NCBI GenBank assembly: GCA_029721435.1
Contig: CM056584.1
Span: 12,079,739-12,143,738 of the forward strand
DNA length: 64,000 nt
Source: Gymnothorax reevesii
Taxonomy: Eukaryota > Chordata > Actinopteri > Anguilliformes > Muraenidae
Reading direction: 5' to 3'
Part shown: one piece after another, positions 1 through 10,990 of the stretch
Numbering within the stretch: the stretch's first letter is position 1
Layout: the number at the start of each line of letters is the position of its first letter
Program-made: the position numbers and the translations under genes
The notes under the pieces: model-generated
The model's database searches: none
Seen by the model: the letters and a program-made list of their open reading frames with translations, nothing else
Told to the model about the DNA's origin: nothing

Positions 1-1324
1 TCTTAGCCCTGGAGGTATGGTTTATCATGCTTTATAGATGTTGTGGAATGAGGGAATGGCTTCGTCCAAATGAGGGTGACCGCTGCTCTTACGTCTCCTA
101 TCGTAGTCCAAAGCTCTACATGAGATAATCGATTGTTTGCGGTGGAAAAAAAAATGAACCAATTTCGAGAAGTCGCAGATAAAGACTTTTGACGCAGCTT
201 AGTAGCAAAATCCTGTGGAGTTTGTGGGATCTTTTTCCATAATATCAGCTTTTAGACTGCAGCCTGTTGATTGATGTGGTGGCCGTGTCACTGCATGAAT
301 AGCGGCAGTGTCAGCTGCTTGTATAGCGCGTTGTTTTTTATTTATTTAATTTACGCAGAAAATAAAATAAAGTTTCCCTCGCCCTTTTTTGTTGAAGGGC
401 GCAGGCACTTTAAAATCCAGAAACCATTAGCGGGGTCCTCAGGGAGAAATTAGCAAGATGTGGCAAAGCAAATGGCTCTGCAGCATTTACAACCTACTCT
501 GTCCTCTTCTCTCTCCCCCTGCCTCTTTCCCCTGTTATACCTCTATCCCTCCCTTTCCCCGTTTGTCCTCTCTCTCTTTCTCTTTGCTTCCCTCCAGTTC
601 TTTCGCCTTCCTTCCTTTGGATGATACTGGACATTGACATGGTTCTGAATAGCCTTTAGCCTCTGAATTAGCAAGCAGTAATTAACCCCGCGCCAGCTTC
701 CCACTTCGCTACTCCTCTGTTTTTATTTATTTATTGTTTCTTGCGGGGAGGAGGATTTGTTTGCCTCTCAAAGGCCCCCTAGAAGCTGTATTCTTGAAGC
801 TGTAGGCTGGTATTGTCTTCGGGCTGGAAGGATATGGGGCAGGGAGTGAAGGTTTAGAGACCAGACCACTCCATTTCCTGAATGTCCAGGGGTGGTCCAA
901 CTGGTGGCAGTGGTGGGGGAAGCTAATTGCAAGCAAACTTGTTGTTAGAATGAAAGAAAACATACATATTTTCTCAGCATGTGATTCTCAGATATTTACA
1001 ACAAACCTGAATACATTTTCAGACAGACACATTATTAATGGTGAATGCATCAGGATTGTGAACCAGTGCCCTCTTGGGTGTGAGTTCGTAAAATGATCAT
1101 TGTCTGCTGAATGATTTGTGGAGGAAACATCCTTACTTCACAGAAATTTGGCCCACTGACTGATATGGAAAGAAATGACTGGGCGTTTAGGACTCACGAG
1201 TTTTATGAGCTATAGTTTGAAGGTTTGGCTGATGGCAAGGTTTTTATTTATTTATGTTTTTCTGACAGCCATTGATCTCTTGTTTGACAAGATCGTCAGG
1301 TGTTAGTGGTGATACCTCTGTGCA
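1..1324. other. Unique non-coding sequence
   Basis: No gene is recognisable. The open frames are short and have no family features. There is a pyrimidine-rich stretch near 495-600. The block near 240-460 is non-repetitive with mixed AT-rich and GC-rich words, which would fit conserved non-coding DNA, but this cannot be decided from one sequence. Confidence 0.5.
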
Positions 1325-1338
1325 CCACTAGATGGCGG
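1325..1338 (+). promoter_or_regulatory. CTCF-binding consensus
   Basis: The 14 bases CCACTAGATGGCGG agree at every position with the vertebrate CTCF core consensus CCASYAGRKGGCRS. CTCF is the zinc-finger protein that anchors chromatin loops and insulators. Only the motif is seen here. Occupancy cannot be inferred from sequence, and a degenerate 14-mer like this can arise by chance, although I found no second full match in the window. Confidence 0.55.
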
Positions 1339-2584
1339 TGCAGCTTGAGACTGTCGAAGTGAAATCGACGTTGAGCAATTCCACGATTACAGTCCTGCTT
1401 TTTAACTTGCGAAATAAGTGCTAACGGATTAGCCCCATGGTTTTTATAACAGATTTCTGAGTGGGTGAAAATGTGTTTGAGAGCTTCAGTTTTAAATCTC
1501 TGTAAAGCGGACTAAAATATCATCACAGTGTGAAGCATTGTGTGCGATTCTCATACTATTCAATTAAATTCATGTTCTTTTAATTTGGAGATTAGCAAGG
1601 GGCACATTGTGGTGACTATTAAAACCCTTTTCACCGTGGGCCAGTGGATTGAAGGTCATATATCCAAAAATCCATCACACCAATTGATTTCCACTTCTCA
1701 GCAAAGATAATGGTGGTTGACAAATTGTGTAGTTGGATCGTAGCTTAAACCGGTGGTCCATATAAATTGAGAATCTGATATTTCCGATACAGTGGCCAAT
1801 CTGTTTACAAAACACATCAAAAGGGGTGAATTGTTATGGCTTGTTTGCAGTCTGCGGAGAGCTTCATTCAGCTGCTTTGACTTGGAGTCTGCAGCAGCAC
1901 AAATAGAGTTACTGCAGGCCCCAAGGGAAGATGGGATGGGAGAGTGCTACAGGTTTATGTTGGCCATGGTCACCGCTCATCTTTTTGGCCAAGAGCTCTG
2001 AATTCACCCAGTGTTTGTCTTTAGTGAAAAATGCAACACTCTGCTAAACGATGCCAGCTCTCTCCTGTTGCACAGTGCTGTCAGCAGGGGGTCTTATATG
2101 GTCATGGGGTTGCACATGTTAGGGGGACTGTGCTATTTTAGCACTTGCACCTGGGGGCTGACAACACTGACCTCAATCTGCAGAATGCGTCAGTACTCAG
2201 GGCCTACATTTTCTGAGTGGGGGAGTTCTTCAACTTTATATTTTACATGTGTCAAGATGCAAAACTGTCTAGAGTTGGGTAGCGAGAAGGCAGAGGGTTG
2301 AAGATATCCTCACATGCAGGACCACAGCACCTCAATCAAATTTATCTCAAAATGGCGGCACTTCTTCCTCGACTGTGAGGAAATTGAAATATTTTACCCA
2401 GTGTGAGAAACTTTTCTCTGAATGGAGTCTGCATCAGTCTAAAACCAGGCAGCACTCAGAGAGTGCAAACCTCTGTTACGGTAGCTCAGAGGCAACACTG
2501 TTGAAATTGCCCAAATTCTGCTACCGTGAAGGATCCTTTAAATATTCCTGGACCTGGATGGTGATCTAGTGGATTGTTCCTTGG
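1339..2584. other. Unique non-coding sequence
   Basis: No recognised gene or repeat. Two short open frames (1792-2001 and 2011-2301) have no recognisable domain, no splice context and no low-complexity explanation. I treat them as chance frames. Confidence 0.5.
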
Positions 2585-2705
2585 GTCATACCCTCTCCTC
2601 TAAAATTTTTCAACAAAATTATTTCATAACTTTTTGTGTAAACTTGCTAACAAACAGGCAAACTCAGGCAAAAACACAACCTCCTTGCCGGAGGTAACAC
2701 AGACA
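2585..2705 (-). mobile_element. Fragment of CCTCCGCC-type miniature element (copy 1)
   Basis: Read on the minus strand, this ends in a palindromic terminus (CCTCCGGCAAGGAGGTTGTG), followed by TTTTTGCC, a TTTGCCTGTTTG stretch and then the words ACAAAAAGTTATGAA. The same order (palindromic CCTCCGCC end, TTTG/TCTG-rich stretch, ACTCAAAAAG block) occurs near 16.0 kb and partly near 4.4 and 60.7 kb, so it is one end of a dispersed non-autonomous family. No coding capacity. The other end is missing. Confidence 0.6.
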
Positions 2706-3120
2706 TTTAATTGTAATCCGTTTCGCCGAGGTGAGGGCCGTTGAGCTGTTGCCACGTTAATGCCTTCAAGGCCAAAGTGTGTTCGTAGCGACTGCGCCGT
2801 CCCTGCATTCTCCCAAACGTTACAAACAAACAAACAAACAAAGGAGCAGGAGAGGAGGATGAGGGCAGGTCGGGGAGAAGGGAGGCTCTGACATGGAGCA
2901 GACTGGAGACGCGGTGGGGGATGTGACTGTCGCTAGCCTGTGCAGGGTTTTCGCAGGAGGCGCAGAGACAGACGGAGAGAGAGAAGAATGAGAAGAAGAG
3001 ACTGGGCTGGAATTAATAAAGCCGCTTCTTTATTTGGGGACGAGGAGCAGAGCCTCAGGACTGCTAAACCACATCCTTCCTTCCTTCCTGCTGCTCGGGG
3101 ACAGGAAGGGCTGCCTGGGG
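2706..3120. other. Unique, purine-rich segment
   Basis: Non-coding sequence with a purine-rich tract near 2850-3000. An open frame here is arginine-rich only because of AGAGA-type simple sequence. No gene is recognised. Confidence 0.45.
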
Positions 3121-3218
3121 CCTGTGTGTGTGTGTGTGTCTGTGTGTGTGTGTGTGTGTGTGTGCGCGTGTGGGGTACGCACATGTGTGACAGCGTGCAT
3201 TTGTTTGTATATCCAGGC

Positions 3219-3250
<32 letters not shown>

Positions 3251-3601
3251 TATGCACGTGTGTGATTATGTGTGAGTGTGTGTGATAGGGTGTATGCATT
3301 TGTGTGCACTTCTGCTTATGTGAGTCTGTCATTGCTTTTATGTGTACTTGTTTGAGTGTTGGCAAGTAAGTGTGCATTCTTGTTTGTGTGTGTATGCGTA
3401 TGTGTGTGTGTGTGCATAGGGCATGAGCACCTTTGTGTTTTTGCATGTTTACTGAAAGAGTGAACATGTTTTGGGATGGGTGCACGTGCTTATGTTTGCG
3501 CGAGTACAGTGTGTGTTTGCGTGACTTGTGTTCTGGTGTGTGTGGTATATTGTGTGTGAAGGCTGTGTGCATATGCATGCTTATATATGGCATCAGCATT
3601 G

Positions 3602-3635
<34 letters not shown>

Positions 3636-3645
3636 AGGGGAGTGT
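3121..3645. repeat. GT/CA microsatellite cluster
   Basis: Three purer GT runs (about 3123-3170, 3222-3248 and 3604-3632) lie in a longer interrupted GT-rich tract with TATG, TGCG and TTTG variants. Long frames on both strands (poly Cys-Val, His-Thr) are dinucleotide artefacts. Confidence 0.95.
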
Positions 3646-4330
3646 GTGTGTACGGGGGGTTTACGAGGTCAAGCTGCCACAGACGGTGGCGAGCCCTGCT
3701 GCTTCCTGCTGGGGTCACCAGGGGTCATGGGATAAGTACTTCCGGGGTCACGGAAGGCACCACCTGTCTCCGGTTGGTCCCCCAAAGTCTTTCGTGCCCC
3801 TCCCCCCTCCCTGCCCCAGCGCTACACCCAGGTGGAGGAGTGATCAAGGAGGAGGACGGGCAGAATGCTGGAGAGACTGTGGTTACATCATCATCATCAT
3901 CGCCGTCCGCTCCCTCCATCTGCGAGTCACATGGTCGCCTTGTGAGGCCTCCATCGCCGCTTCCGCCCAGAAGAGCTCCCCGCCCACTCCAGGTCAGGGT
4001 TACCCCTTGTGTTCTCCCCCGATCCGATGGACTGCTTTGGACTGCATCGTCATGGCAACTGCAGGAAGGAGGCCTCATACTTCTTCTGCTTACATTTGTT
4101 TGTTTGGTTGGATGTTGTTACCCAGTGTTGGTCTAGTTCTGTGATTTGATGAAAACCCTCCCTCAGACCCTTCAGGTCAGTTGTACAGAGATCATGGCCC
4201 CTGACACCTTTCATCTCAACACTGAAGCAGTCACATGACACCCCCCAATTACAAATGTTTCTCAGCCTGAATGAACTCGCTCTTCTCATTATTCTTTCTG
4301 TGTGTTTATGCTTTGATCATGCCTCCAACA
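3646..4330. other. GC-rich unique segment
   Basis: GC-rich to about 4070, then AT-rich. It holds a short TCA run near 3888-3901. Frames overlapping this part are open for up to 200 codons on the plus strand, but they begin inside the GT array and show no domain or splice pattern. No gene is called. Confidence 0.4.
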
Positions 4331-4335
4331 ACAGC

Positions 4336-4368
<33 letters not shown>
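4336..4368. repeat. AAT trinucleotide microsatellite
   Basis: About eleven AAT/ATA units in tandem, followed by an imperfect TTATTA-rich tail to about 4385. Confidence 0.95.
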
Positions 4369-4426
4369 TATTATAATTATTATTTACTGTATATGCAGCT
4401 TTATAATAAAATTAATAATTGCTTTA

Positions 4427-4665
4427 TTACCTCCACCAACAGAGTGTGGCAGGAGGTTATGTGATTGGTGCAGTTTGTTTGTCTGTTTTTGAACAACCTG
4501 CAGGATACAGTTTTGATCTCATTATCACGAAAATGTAACAACCGCTAGGCCTCGCCCCAGAATAGAAGCCTATTGAATTTCACCTTTATAGGGCGAAGGT
4601 CAAGGTCACAAAAAATTCCTGAAAATCGTTGGCGGAGGTACTTGCGCTCTCTGAGTGCAGCTCTA
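4427..4665 (+). mobile_element. CCTCCGCC-type miniature element (copy 2)
   Basis: Begins ATTACCTCCACCAA with a short palindrome (GGCAGGAGGTTATG), then a TTTGTTTGTCTG stretch, and ends in TTGGCGGAGGTACTTGCGCTC. The two ends form an inverted repeat around CCTCC(A/G)CCAA, the layout of the family seen also at 2.6, 16.0 and 60.4 kb. It has no coding capacity. Its right end abuts the mariner-type transposon that starts at 4666. Confidence 0.65.
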
Positions 4666-5025
4666 CAGGGTGTATCGGTAAAAATGATACTCTCGGAAAA
4701 ATTGTCATAAAATTAACATAGATAATAGTTCTGTAAATGTGGGCATAAACCTTGGTAGAGGGGGTCATTCTGCTTCAAATGATACCAGTATCTTGGTTTA
4801 CGCTTCATGCTCCAGTGAGCACGGACGCTTTGAATTTGGCTAAATTCAAGCCTTTTGCGCACGGGAATGTGAGGGTTAAAAATGGGATTCGTCACATTAA
4901 ATTAAAAGTTTAGACTGGGTCTTACCAGTACGCCAAGGCTTTATTTAAATAATTAACCCTTTCACCCCCTAAGCTCGACATCAAATGATCTCTTTTATGA
5001 GTGGATGGTAACCAAAGGGTTAACA
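4666..5025 (+). repeat. Left terminal inverted repeat of the mariner element
   Basis: Pairs in inverted orientation with 6608-6972. Similarity is continuous from the TA junction inward to about the AACCAAAGGG region, with small indels and substitutions that indicate age. Confidence 0.88.
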
Positions 5026-5250
5026 CATGCAACTGAAGGGGCCGTGAACAAGTGAATCAAGCTAACAAGGATCATTCAGTGGGTGTGTCCTTTCATTATT
5101 CCATAATCACATCATTTCAGTTTCTTCCTTTCATCACAGCCAATGATCACAAATGCATTACGTTATGCAGGCGATTAAATTCATGGACATAAAATCGGTG
5201 AGAACCTGTGCATTGGCCCCACTTTTTGCCTAGTTACTGTGGGGTGTAAA

Positions 5251-6349
5251 ATGGTCAGACCACAGTTCACAGCTCAGCAGAGGTCTTTTCTGGGAACGGA
5301 ACACCTCCAAACGAAAAGTGTTCACACTGTCCTTCATCGGTTCCAACATCAATTTCCAAATGTAAGGGTTCCGAGTCGTCTCACTGTCTTCTGGAATGTC
5401 AACAAGTACCGTGCCTCTCGGACCAGCGACAATCTCAACAAAGGGAGGTCAGGCTGACGCAAGACCCAACGTACACCAGTCAACATCGAAGCAGTCATGA
5501 CCCTCCTCGAAGGAGGGCGCAAACCGTCAGCTGCCGACGGAATGGTCTTAGCCTGTCGTCATCCATCTTCAACCGTATCACACGTCTTGACCTGCGGTTC
5601 CACCCATACCAAATGATAACGAGGCATCAACAACTTCTCGATGACATGCAACGACATTTGTAGTTCTGCTAATGGTTGCTTGGACAGCGAAAACGTTTCC
5701 ATGAAGACTTTATCATCGGAGACGAGTCTGGCTTTGCCATGAATGCTTCAGTCAACTGCCATAATGTAAGGGAATATCGTCCCAGAGGAGACCAGCCACT
5801 TGATTTTGCATATGAGCGTCATGACGTCAGGCACAAAGTGACGGTTTAAATTGGCCTGGCTGGCAATGGAGCGATCATTGGTCCAGTCTTCTTTCGCCAG
5901 AACCTTAATGGTGAGGCCAACCTGCAAATGCTCAATGTTCGTGTGGCCCCCGCTATCAACTAGATGCGCAGATTTTGGCCACCAAGGTATGCCGTCCAAT
6001 TTCCTGGTGGGCCTGGTGGGCACAGGATGGCGCGCCACCCCACAGGAGGAGGATCGTCACAGAGCGACTGACAGAACTGTTCGGAGACAGAGTTGTGGCA
6101 TTGAACAGGCCAGTGGAATGGCCCCCACGGTCTCCCGACCTCACACCACTTGACTTCTTCTTGTGGGGCCATCTGAAATCCAAGGTTTATGTCACCCCAC
6201 CTGCCAACCTGGATGATCCTGAGAGAAGGATCACAGCCGAGGTGGAGGTCTCGCAGGAGGATGGAGCAGTGATAAGGCCTGCTGTTGGAGGTGTGTTGCG
6301 AAGGCCACAAATCTGCATTGCAAGAAACGGGGCCCACGTGGAGGACTAA
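5251..6349 (+). pseudogene. Decayed mariner-type (DD41D) transposase
   Basis: The protein would cut the element out and insert it at TA sites. The N-terminal DNA-binding part (5251-5457) reads open from MVRPQFTAQQRSFLG and includes RVPSRLTVFWNVNKY, a helix-turn-helix-like region. It stops at 5455. The first catalytic Asp is in IIGDESGFAM (Asp codon 5721-5723), in another frame. The second and third are in a third frame: QDGAPPHR (Asp 6026-6028) and RSPDLTPLDFFLWGHLKSKV (last Asp 6152-6154). I count 41 residues between them, so the signature is DD41D. The stop at 6347-6349 looks like the natural end. At least two frameshifts and several stops make it a pseudogene. Motif families of this kind are known in insects and other animals. 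Assignment to the rosa-like DD41D group is inference. Confidence 0.85.
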
Positions 6350-6607
6350 GGACATTTCAACTCTTGATGTGAATTCATCATGAGAGCGAACTTTGTCTTG
6401 ATAATTCTTGGACATCAAAATGACAGGGACTGTCTTCAATTCAGTTTACGTTTTGTAAAAACCCGCCAAGACAATCTGGTTTTCCTTTCTTTCTCGGTCA
6501 CTTCCACCGAGAGCCTTTGCAACACCTATCTCCAGAGTGGCAACAGAAGCAACCTGACACACATGCACACGCAACCGAACCTTCAAGGAAGCCGATTCAG
6601 TGACGTT

Positions 6608-6972
6608 TGGTGACCCCTTGGTGACGATCCAGTCCTCTCATAAGAGATAATTTAATGTCGAGCTTAGGGGGTGAAAGGGTTAATTATTTAAATAAAACCT
6701 TGGCATACTAGTAAAACCCAGTCTAAACCTTTAATTTAATGTGACGAATCCAATTTTTAACCCTCGCATTCCTGTGCGCAAAAGACTTGAATTTTGCTAA
6801 ATTCAAAGCGACCGTGCTCACTGGAGCATGAAGCGTAAACCAAGATACTGGTATCATTTGAAGCTGAATGACCCCCCTCTACCAAGGTTTACGCCCACAT
6901 TGACAGAACTATTATCTATGTTAATTTTATGATGATTTTTCCAAGAGTATCATTTTTTTCTGATACACCCTG
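6608..6972 (-). repeat. Right terminal inverted repeat of the mariner element
   Basis: Reverse-complement partner of 4666-5025. It ends in ATACACCCTG before the TA at 6973-6974. Confidence 0.88.
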
Positions 6973-6975
6973 TAG

Positions 6976-7222
6976 TTTGTATTGCTTTCATGCAAAATGC
7001 AATGCACAGAAAAGCAGAGGGAGGTCACAAGTAACACGTCTGCGTCACAAACTAAAAAACATAAAACAAGTTTGAGGAGAAAATTATGTTTTCTCAATAT
7101 TAAAAATGTTAAAACTGTTGCATGTTAACTCTTGCATGTTAAAATTGAAAATAAAATTTAAAGAAAAATGTAAATAAAAATATGACTATAAAGTGTAGGT
7201 CATCACATAGGCAGACTGCACA
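6976..7222. other. AT-rich unique spacer
   Basis: AT-rich sequence between two transposons. Nothing recognised. Confidence 0.5.
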
Positions 7223-7458
7223 AATAATGAGCACCATAATTCATTGGACAGTGAGACATTTTTAGCTCTGTACTCCAGCTCCAGCGCTTCCCTGGTGACG
7301 CTCTGCCTGACCTGTACTGCAGCCATCTTCACTTCCTGCTTGTTTTGGGACTATTTTCCTTCGGACTCCTCTTCTGGGAGTGAAATGCATCTTCCATTGG
7401 ACTCCAAACCAAAATCACATAAACTGTGTTACTGCCCAATGAGTTACGGTTCTCACTG
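7223..7458 (-). mobile_element. Short Tc1-type derivative (TGAGCACC family, copy A)
   Basis: Left end TGAGCACCATAATTCATTGG and right end GAGTTACGGTTCTCACTG are inverted repeats, and TA follows the right end at 7459-7460. On the minus strand the interior still reads S-P-M-E-D-A-F-H near 7381-7404. This corresponds to the Tc1 catalytic-glutamate motif (SPDLNPIEHAF in related elements), so the copy is an internally deleted relic with transposase on the minus strand. The same ends occur at 38861-39635. Confidence 0.75.
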
Positions 7459-9179
7459 TATGTAGGGTACATTAGCAGCAGATTACTCATACAATTGTGA
7501 TATTATGAAATAAAATTCTGGTGAATTGTCTCTAGCGTAATCAGGCCTGGTGTGGAGACAATAAGCTCCACCTACTATTTTCACGGTTGCCTGGGTGACG
7601 ACTGAGTCAGAATCCACATTCTTGCCGGATCCTCTGGGTGGGAGGTGAGATGTCACAACAGGACGGGAAATGGCAGGCATCTTCCGCGATGTCCAACTAT
7701 GGTCACATGACTCAGTTTTCCCAAAGGTCATCCTGCGCTTTGTCATCTCCCAGGACTGGCATGGATGTCAGAAGTCATGTGACTCTGGACAAGATGTGCT
7801 GAATGACTCTGTACAAGTCACAGATGTAATGGTGCTTCAAAACACTGGATATCTCAAACGATTTCATTCAGTGTGTGAGAGAAATGGCACGTATCCCGTC
7901 CAACAGGTCACATGCCGTGATGAGTGAGCGAACATGGGGTCATGTGACAAACGCACACTCCGCACACTCTCTGGAATCCGATATCCGTGTTGGCTTCATC
8001 ACCTGCTTTCAGATTGCAATAGCGGCCACTCATTTGATTAAAACGCAGTTACAAGGTCCTAATTTGCCTGCGCGCTTGATAATAGCGGGTTAGGAATCTA
8101 ATTTTCCTGTGTGTTGAGCCTTTTCATGGCAGTGCTCATATTATATTTAAAGATTAACAGACACTGACAGGGAATTTCAACATCTTAGTAAAGCTAAGCA
8201 GGGCTATGTTAGGTATCTCAGTTGCATTTATTCATGCAGATTAAACCCCATGCCCTCTCTTCCTGGTTATGGGTTAAGAACCCCAAACGACCTGGTCGAG
8301 TGGTGTGCGAGAGCCAGTCGTCGTATCACATGAGCCGATTTTCTTTGTTAAGCAAAACTTTTTCTTCGCTTCATGGTTTTATTTTCTTTCCCTTTTTTTT
8401 TCCTCACATCTGGAACGCTTTGACTTCTCTTGGTCCTCAAATGGGAAGTTGGGCCGCGTGGGGTGGGTCGGGGTGGGTTGGGGGGGGTGCTGCGGAGGGT
8501 GGCCGTGAATTCGAGCTCCGCTCCTCAGAGTGAGAAGAAGAGGAAGATGTCGGAGCTGTGCATGCAGTGTGTTTGAGTCGGCGCCAAGTCGACCAGAAAA
8601 GTACCGGCAATTTCCGCGAGACGCAGAGCTGTACCGCGCTCCCCGGGGACCCCAAACAAACTTCAGATGTGTGAGGGAGAGAGAGAGAGAAACACGGAGG
8701 GGCTGGTGGGAGAGATGAGAGATTCTGCCATTATTCTGTATTATGTGATGTTTTACATGTGTCCTGTCATGCTTTAGGAATAGAAATGACAAGTTCTGCC
8801 TCGCCATGGAAGGATCTTAAATTTGATGGAGTAGAGAGAGGGACAGAGAGAGATGAAGCGGTGCAATGGAGAGAGAAAGTAACAATCTGAGTCAGGGTGA
8901 GCATTACCGAGAGAGGCATTTAGAGGAGTGTTTGGAGAAGGGGGGGAGTGCAAAATGAAATGAGTGCGTGTGAAAGAAAGAAAGAGATTAGCACGGACAC
9001 CGAGTGGAGAGGTAAAGAGTGAAACGAAGAAGCTGATATTAAGGGATTTCCCTTTCCATTTCTAAATCCTCAGATGTCATCTGGTGAGGTCTGCAGATGT
9101 GCAGCGCGGAGATGTTTGTGCACGCTGCTGCCCACGTGTGCTGGAGGTCAGGAGATTCCACAGCCAGGGGAACACCAGG
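7459..9179. other. Unique non-coding sequence with a G-rich block
   Basis: No gene is recognised. A strong G-quadruplex-type run lies at 8461-8487, inside a GC-richer block (about 8440-8720) that also has a short GA run. The part 8800-9050 is purine-rich (GAGAGA). Confidence 0.5.
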
Positions 9180-9850
9180 CGCATTAGAGCAGTCAGTGAT
9201 GGTGCGAACCCGTTGTGCAGGACCGTATCAACGTCCAGGCCACATGAAAGCATTCAGCGATTGTGTTCCCCACTTTAAAGGACAATAACAATGTGGAAGC
9301 CACATTAGAGGAGTCGCTGATGAAGCCAAATCATTTTTCAGGACCACACAAATACAGAAGTCTCACAGGGGTCAGTAATGGCAGTAACTCGTTTAGCAGG
9401 ACCACACTAATGCACATAGCTCCTAACCCATTTTACAGGACCATGCTAACACACAAGTCACAGCATATTCCATTATAGCACTAACCCATTTAACAGGACC
9501 ACAATATGCGGGTCATTTTCAGAGAGTCGCTGTTATTGTTAACCAGTTTAACAGGACTGCACCAACGCTCAAGTGACATTAGAGTAGTTGCTTGATAGCG
9601 CTCACCCGTTCAACAGGACCATGCCAGTGCAGAACTCACATTAGAGAAGTAAGTGATAGCGCTAAACCATTGAAGTTCGTTAAACAAGGCAATACCAACA
9701 GGCGCGCCTCAGATGCGTCACTGACAGCGATACTATTAGCGGCGGCCTCTCCAGCAGCTCTCGCCTGCTTTACAGAGCCGCAGTAAAAAGCACAAGTCGC
9801 ATTAGTGGAGTCACTGACAGTGTTGATCTGTTTTACAGTATTGCACACTG
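9180..9850 (+). repeat. Degenerate tandem repeat, unit about 60 bp
   Basis: A unit of the form (A)ACCCNTTTAACAGGACCACAC, followed by AACGCACAAGTCACATTAGAG and AGTCAGTGATAGCGCT, recurs about ten times. The CAGGACC core or its variant sits at 9218, 9278, 9339, 9397, 9436, 9494, 9552, 9613 and 9836, mostly 58-61 bp apart with one 39-bp step and poorer copies between 9684 and 9767. Units are strongly diverged, so this is an old local satellite. It has no coding role. Confidence 0.8.
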
Positions 9851-10705
9851 TGACTGACGCGCAAAATATATCACAGTCATCTGGATGCTGAACGGTTAGA
9901 AGGGTGCGTTAGTGTAACCTAGTTACAGCGAACATTTTTCGTCTTAAACCTCCGGGCAGAAATAAAAAGAAACCGAGTCTAAATGATGCGTCGCGTTTCA
10001 GAGCCACTGGCGTCATTAATCTTGTTTGTACAGATGAGCGTAACTTGTCAGTCCTACTGACCTCTGAAACACACCCTCCACATCGCTCTCGGTTGTGCTG
10101 GGATTTCCGTACTCCGTGATATTACCAGGCTTCGTTGCGTTATTGGTCCGGCCGGGAAATACTCGTTCATTCCCTCTGTGTTATTCTAGCTTTGTGTTTT
10201 TCACGCGCTGATTCCCACCATCGACTTATTTTCACGGCGCTGCCAAGATCCTGGTCCATTTTTCATTTCCAAGCTTTAATCAAACGGAAAAGTGAGGAAC
10301 TTTATTTTTCAGCGGTACATTCTTTAGGTCACCATATTACTTACACTTCATTGCACTGATACAGCTGATGAGTTTTGCACTTCTGTCACATTGTATGTAT
10401 TCATATTGTAAATATTCAACGGAGCTTCTATAGCTGATGTCGCGCAATCCGAAAATGCTCCTGCCATCATCAAAATGGAGCCATATTGGCTGGAATTGAT
10501 GAGCTGTACCAATTCAATGCCATTTTGTCCTCTTGATGGTAACATTTATATAAAAAATATTCTGTATGTGTAAGGCTGCGGGATTCCTCCTTAAGAAGGG
10601 ACAAATTAGATTTTAATCTCACTGTCAAATGGTAGTTATATTTTATTAGAAAGCTGGGCCAATACTTATCGGCTGCAACGGCGTCGGTTGATATTGTTTT
10701 CACTA
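9851..10705. other. Unique non-coding sequence
   Basis: No repeat or gene recognised. Short frames only. Confidence 0.5.
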
Positions 10706-10706
10706 A

Positions 10707-10710
<4 letters not shown>

Positions 10711-10753
<43 letters not shown>

Positions 10754-10990
10754 TGTCTGTCTCTCATAGCAAAATATGGTTCTGGGGACATCTAATGTTG
10801 TGGAAACTACCACTGAATGGGGCTCCAAGTACTTTGCCAGGAGTTTATATGTCTGTCTGTCTGTCTGTCTGTCTGTCAGTGGACCGATTTTTTTCAACGC
10901 GATTGTGTTACAATCATGCAAGATGCCGTCACAAAACATAACAGATATTCAGTGAAGGTCACAGCGAAGGTCAATCAAGGGCACCGGACG
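10711..10990. repeat. GT array, TCTG run and adjoining dispersed repeat
   Basis: A pure GT run (10711-10752) passes into GTCT. A TCTG run occupies 10851-10878. The following words (CAGTGGACCGATTTTTTTCA, then AATCATGCAAGATGCC and GTGAAGGTCACAGCGAAGG) look like the interior of a common fish dispersed repeat with a TCTG-rich start. This last point is from memory of such repeats and is uncertain. Confidence 0.6.

Larger units (their letters stand above)
4666..6972 (+). mobile_element. Mariner-type DNA transposon with long inverted repeats
   Basis: The element runs from CAGGGTGTAT to ATACACCCTG and is flanked by TA on both sides (4664-4665 and 6973-6974), the target duplication of the Tc1/mariner superfamily. 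The left arm (about 4666-5025) and right arm (about 6608-6972) are inverted copies of each other over roughly 360 bp with scattered differences. They share words such as CCAAGATACTGGTATCATTTG on the right arm, and CTAAGCTCGACAT at their inner part. This is far longer than the ~30-bp ends of typical mariner elements. The interior carries a decayed transposase. The element is about 2.3 kb, complete at both ends but unable to code for active enzyme. Confidence 0.9.

Noticed and set aside
1792..2301. Adjacent plus-strand frames that could be two exons or one gene
   Set aside because: No acceptor/donor pair, no family features, and different frames without supporting conservation.
3030..3599. Long His/Thr-rich and Cys/Val-rich open frames
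   Set aside because: They follow the CA/GT dinucleotide on either strand. No unique protein sequence of any length remains.
3528..4144. Plus-strand frames of 185-202 codons running out of the GT array
   Set aside because: They start inside the microsatellite, overlap each other in two frames, and the unique part has no domain or splice signal.
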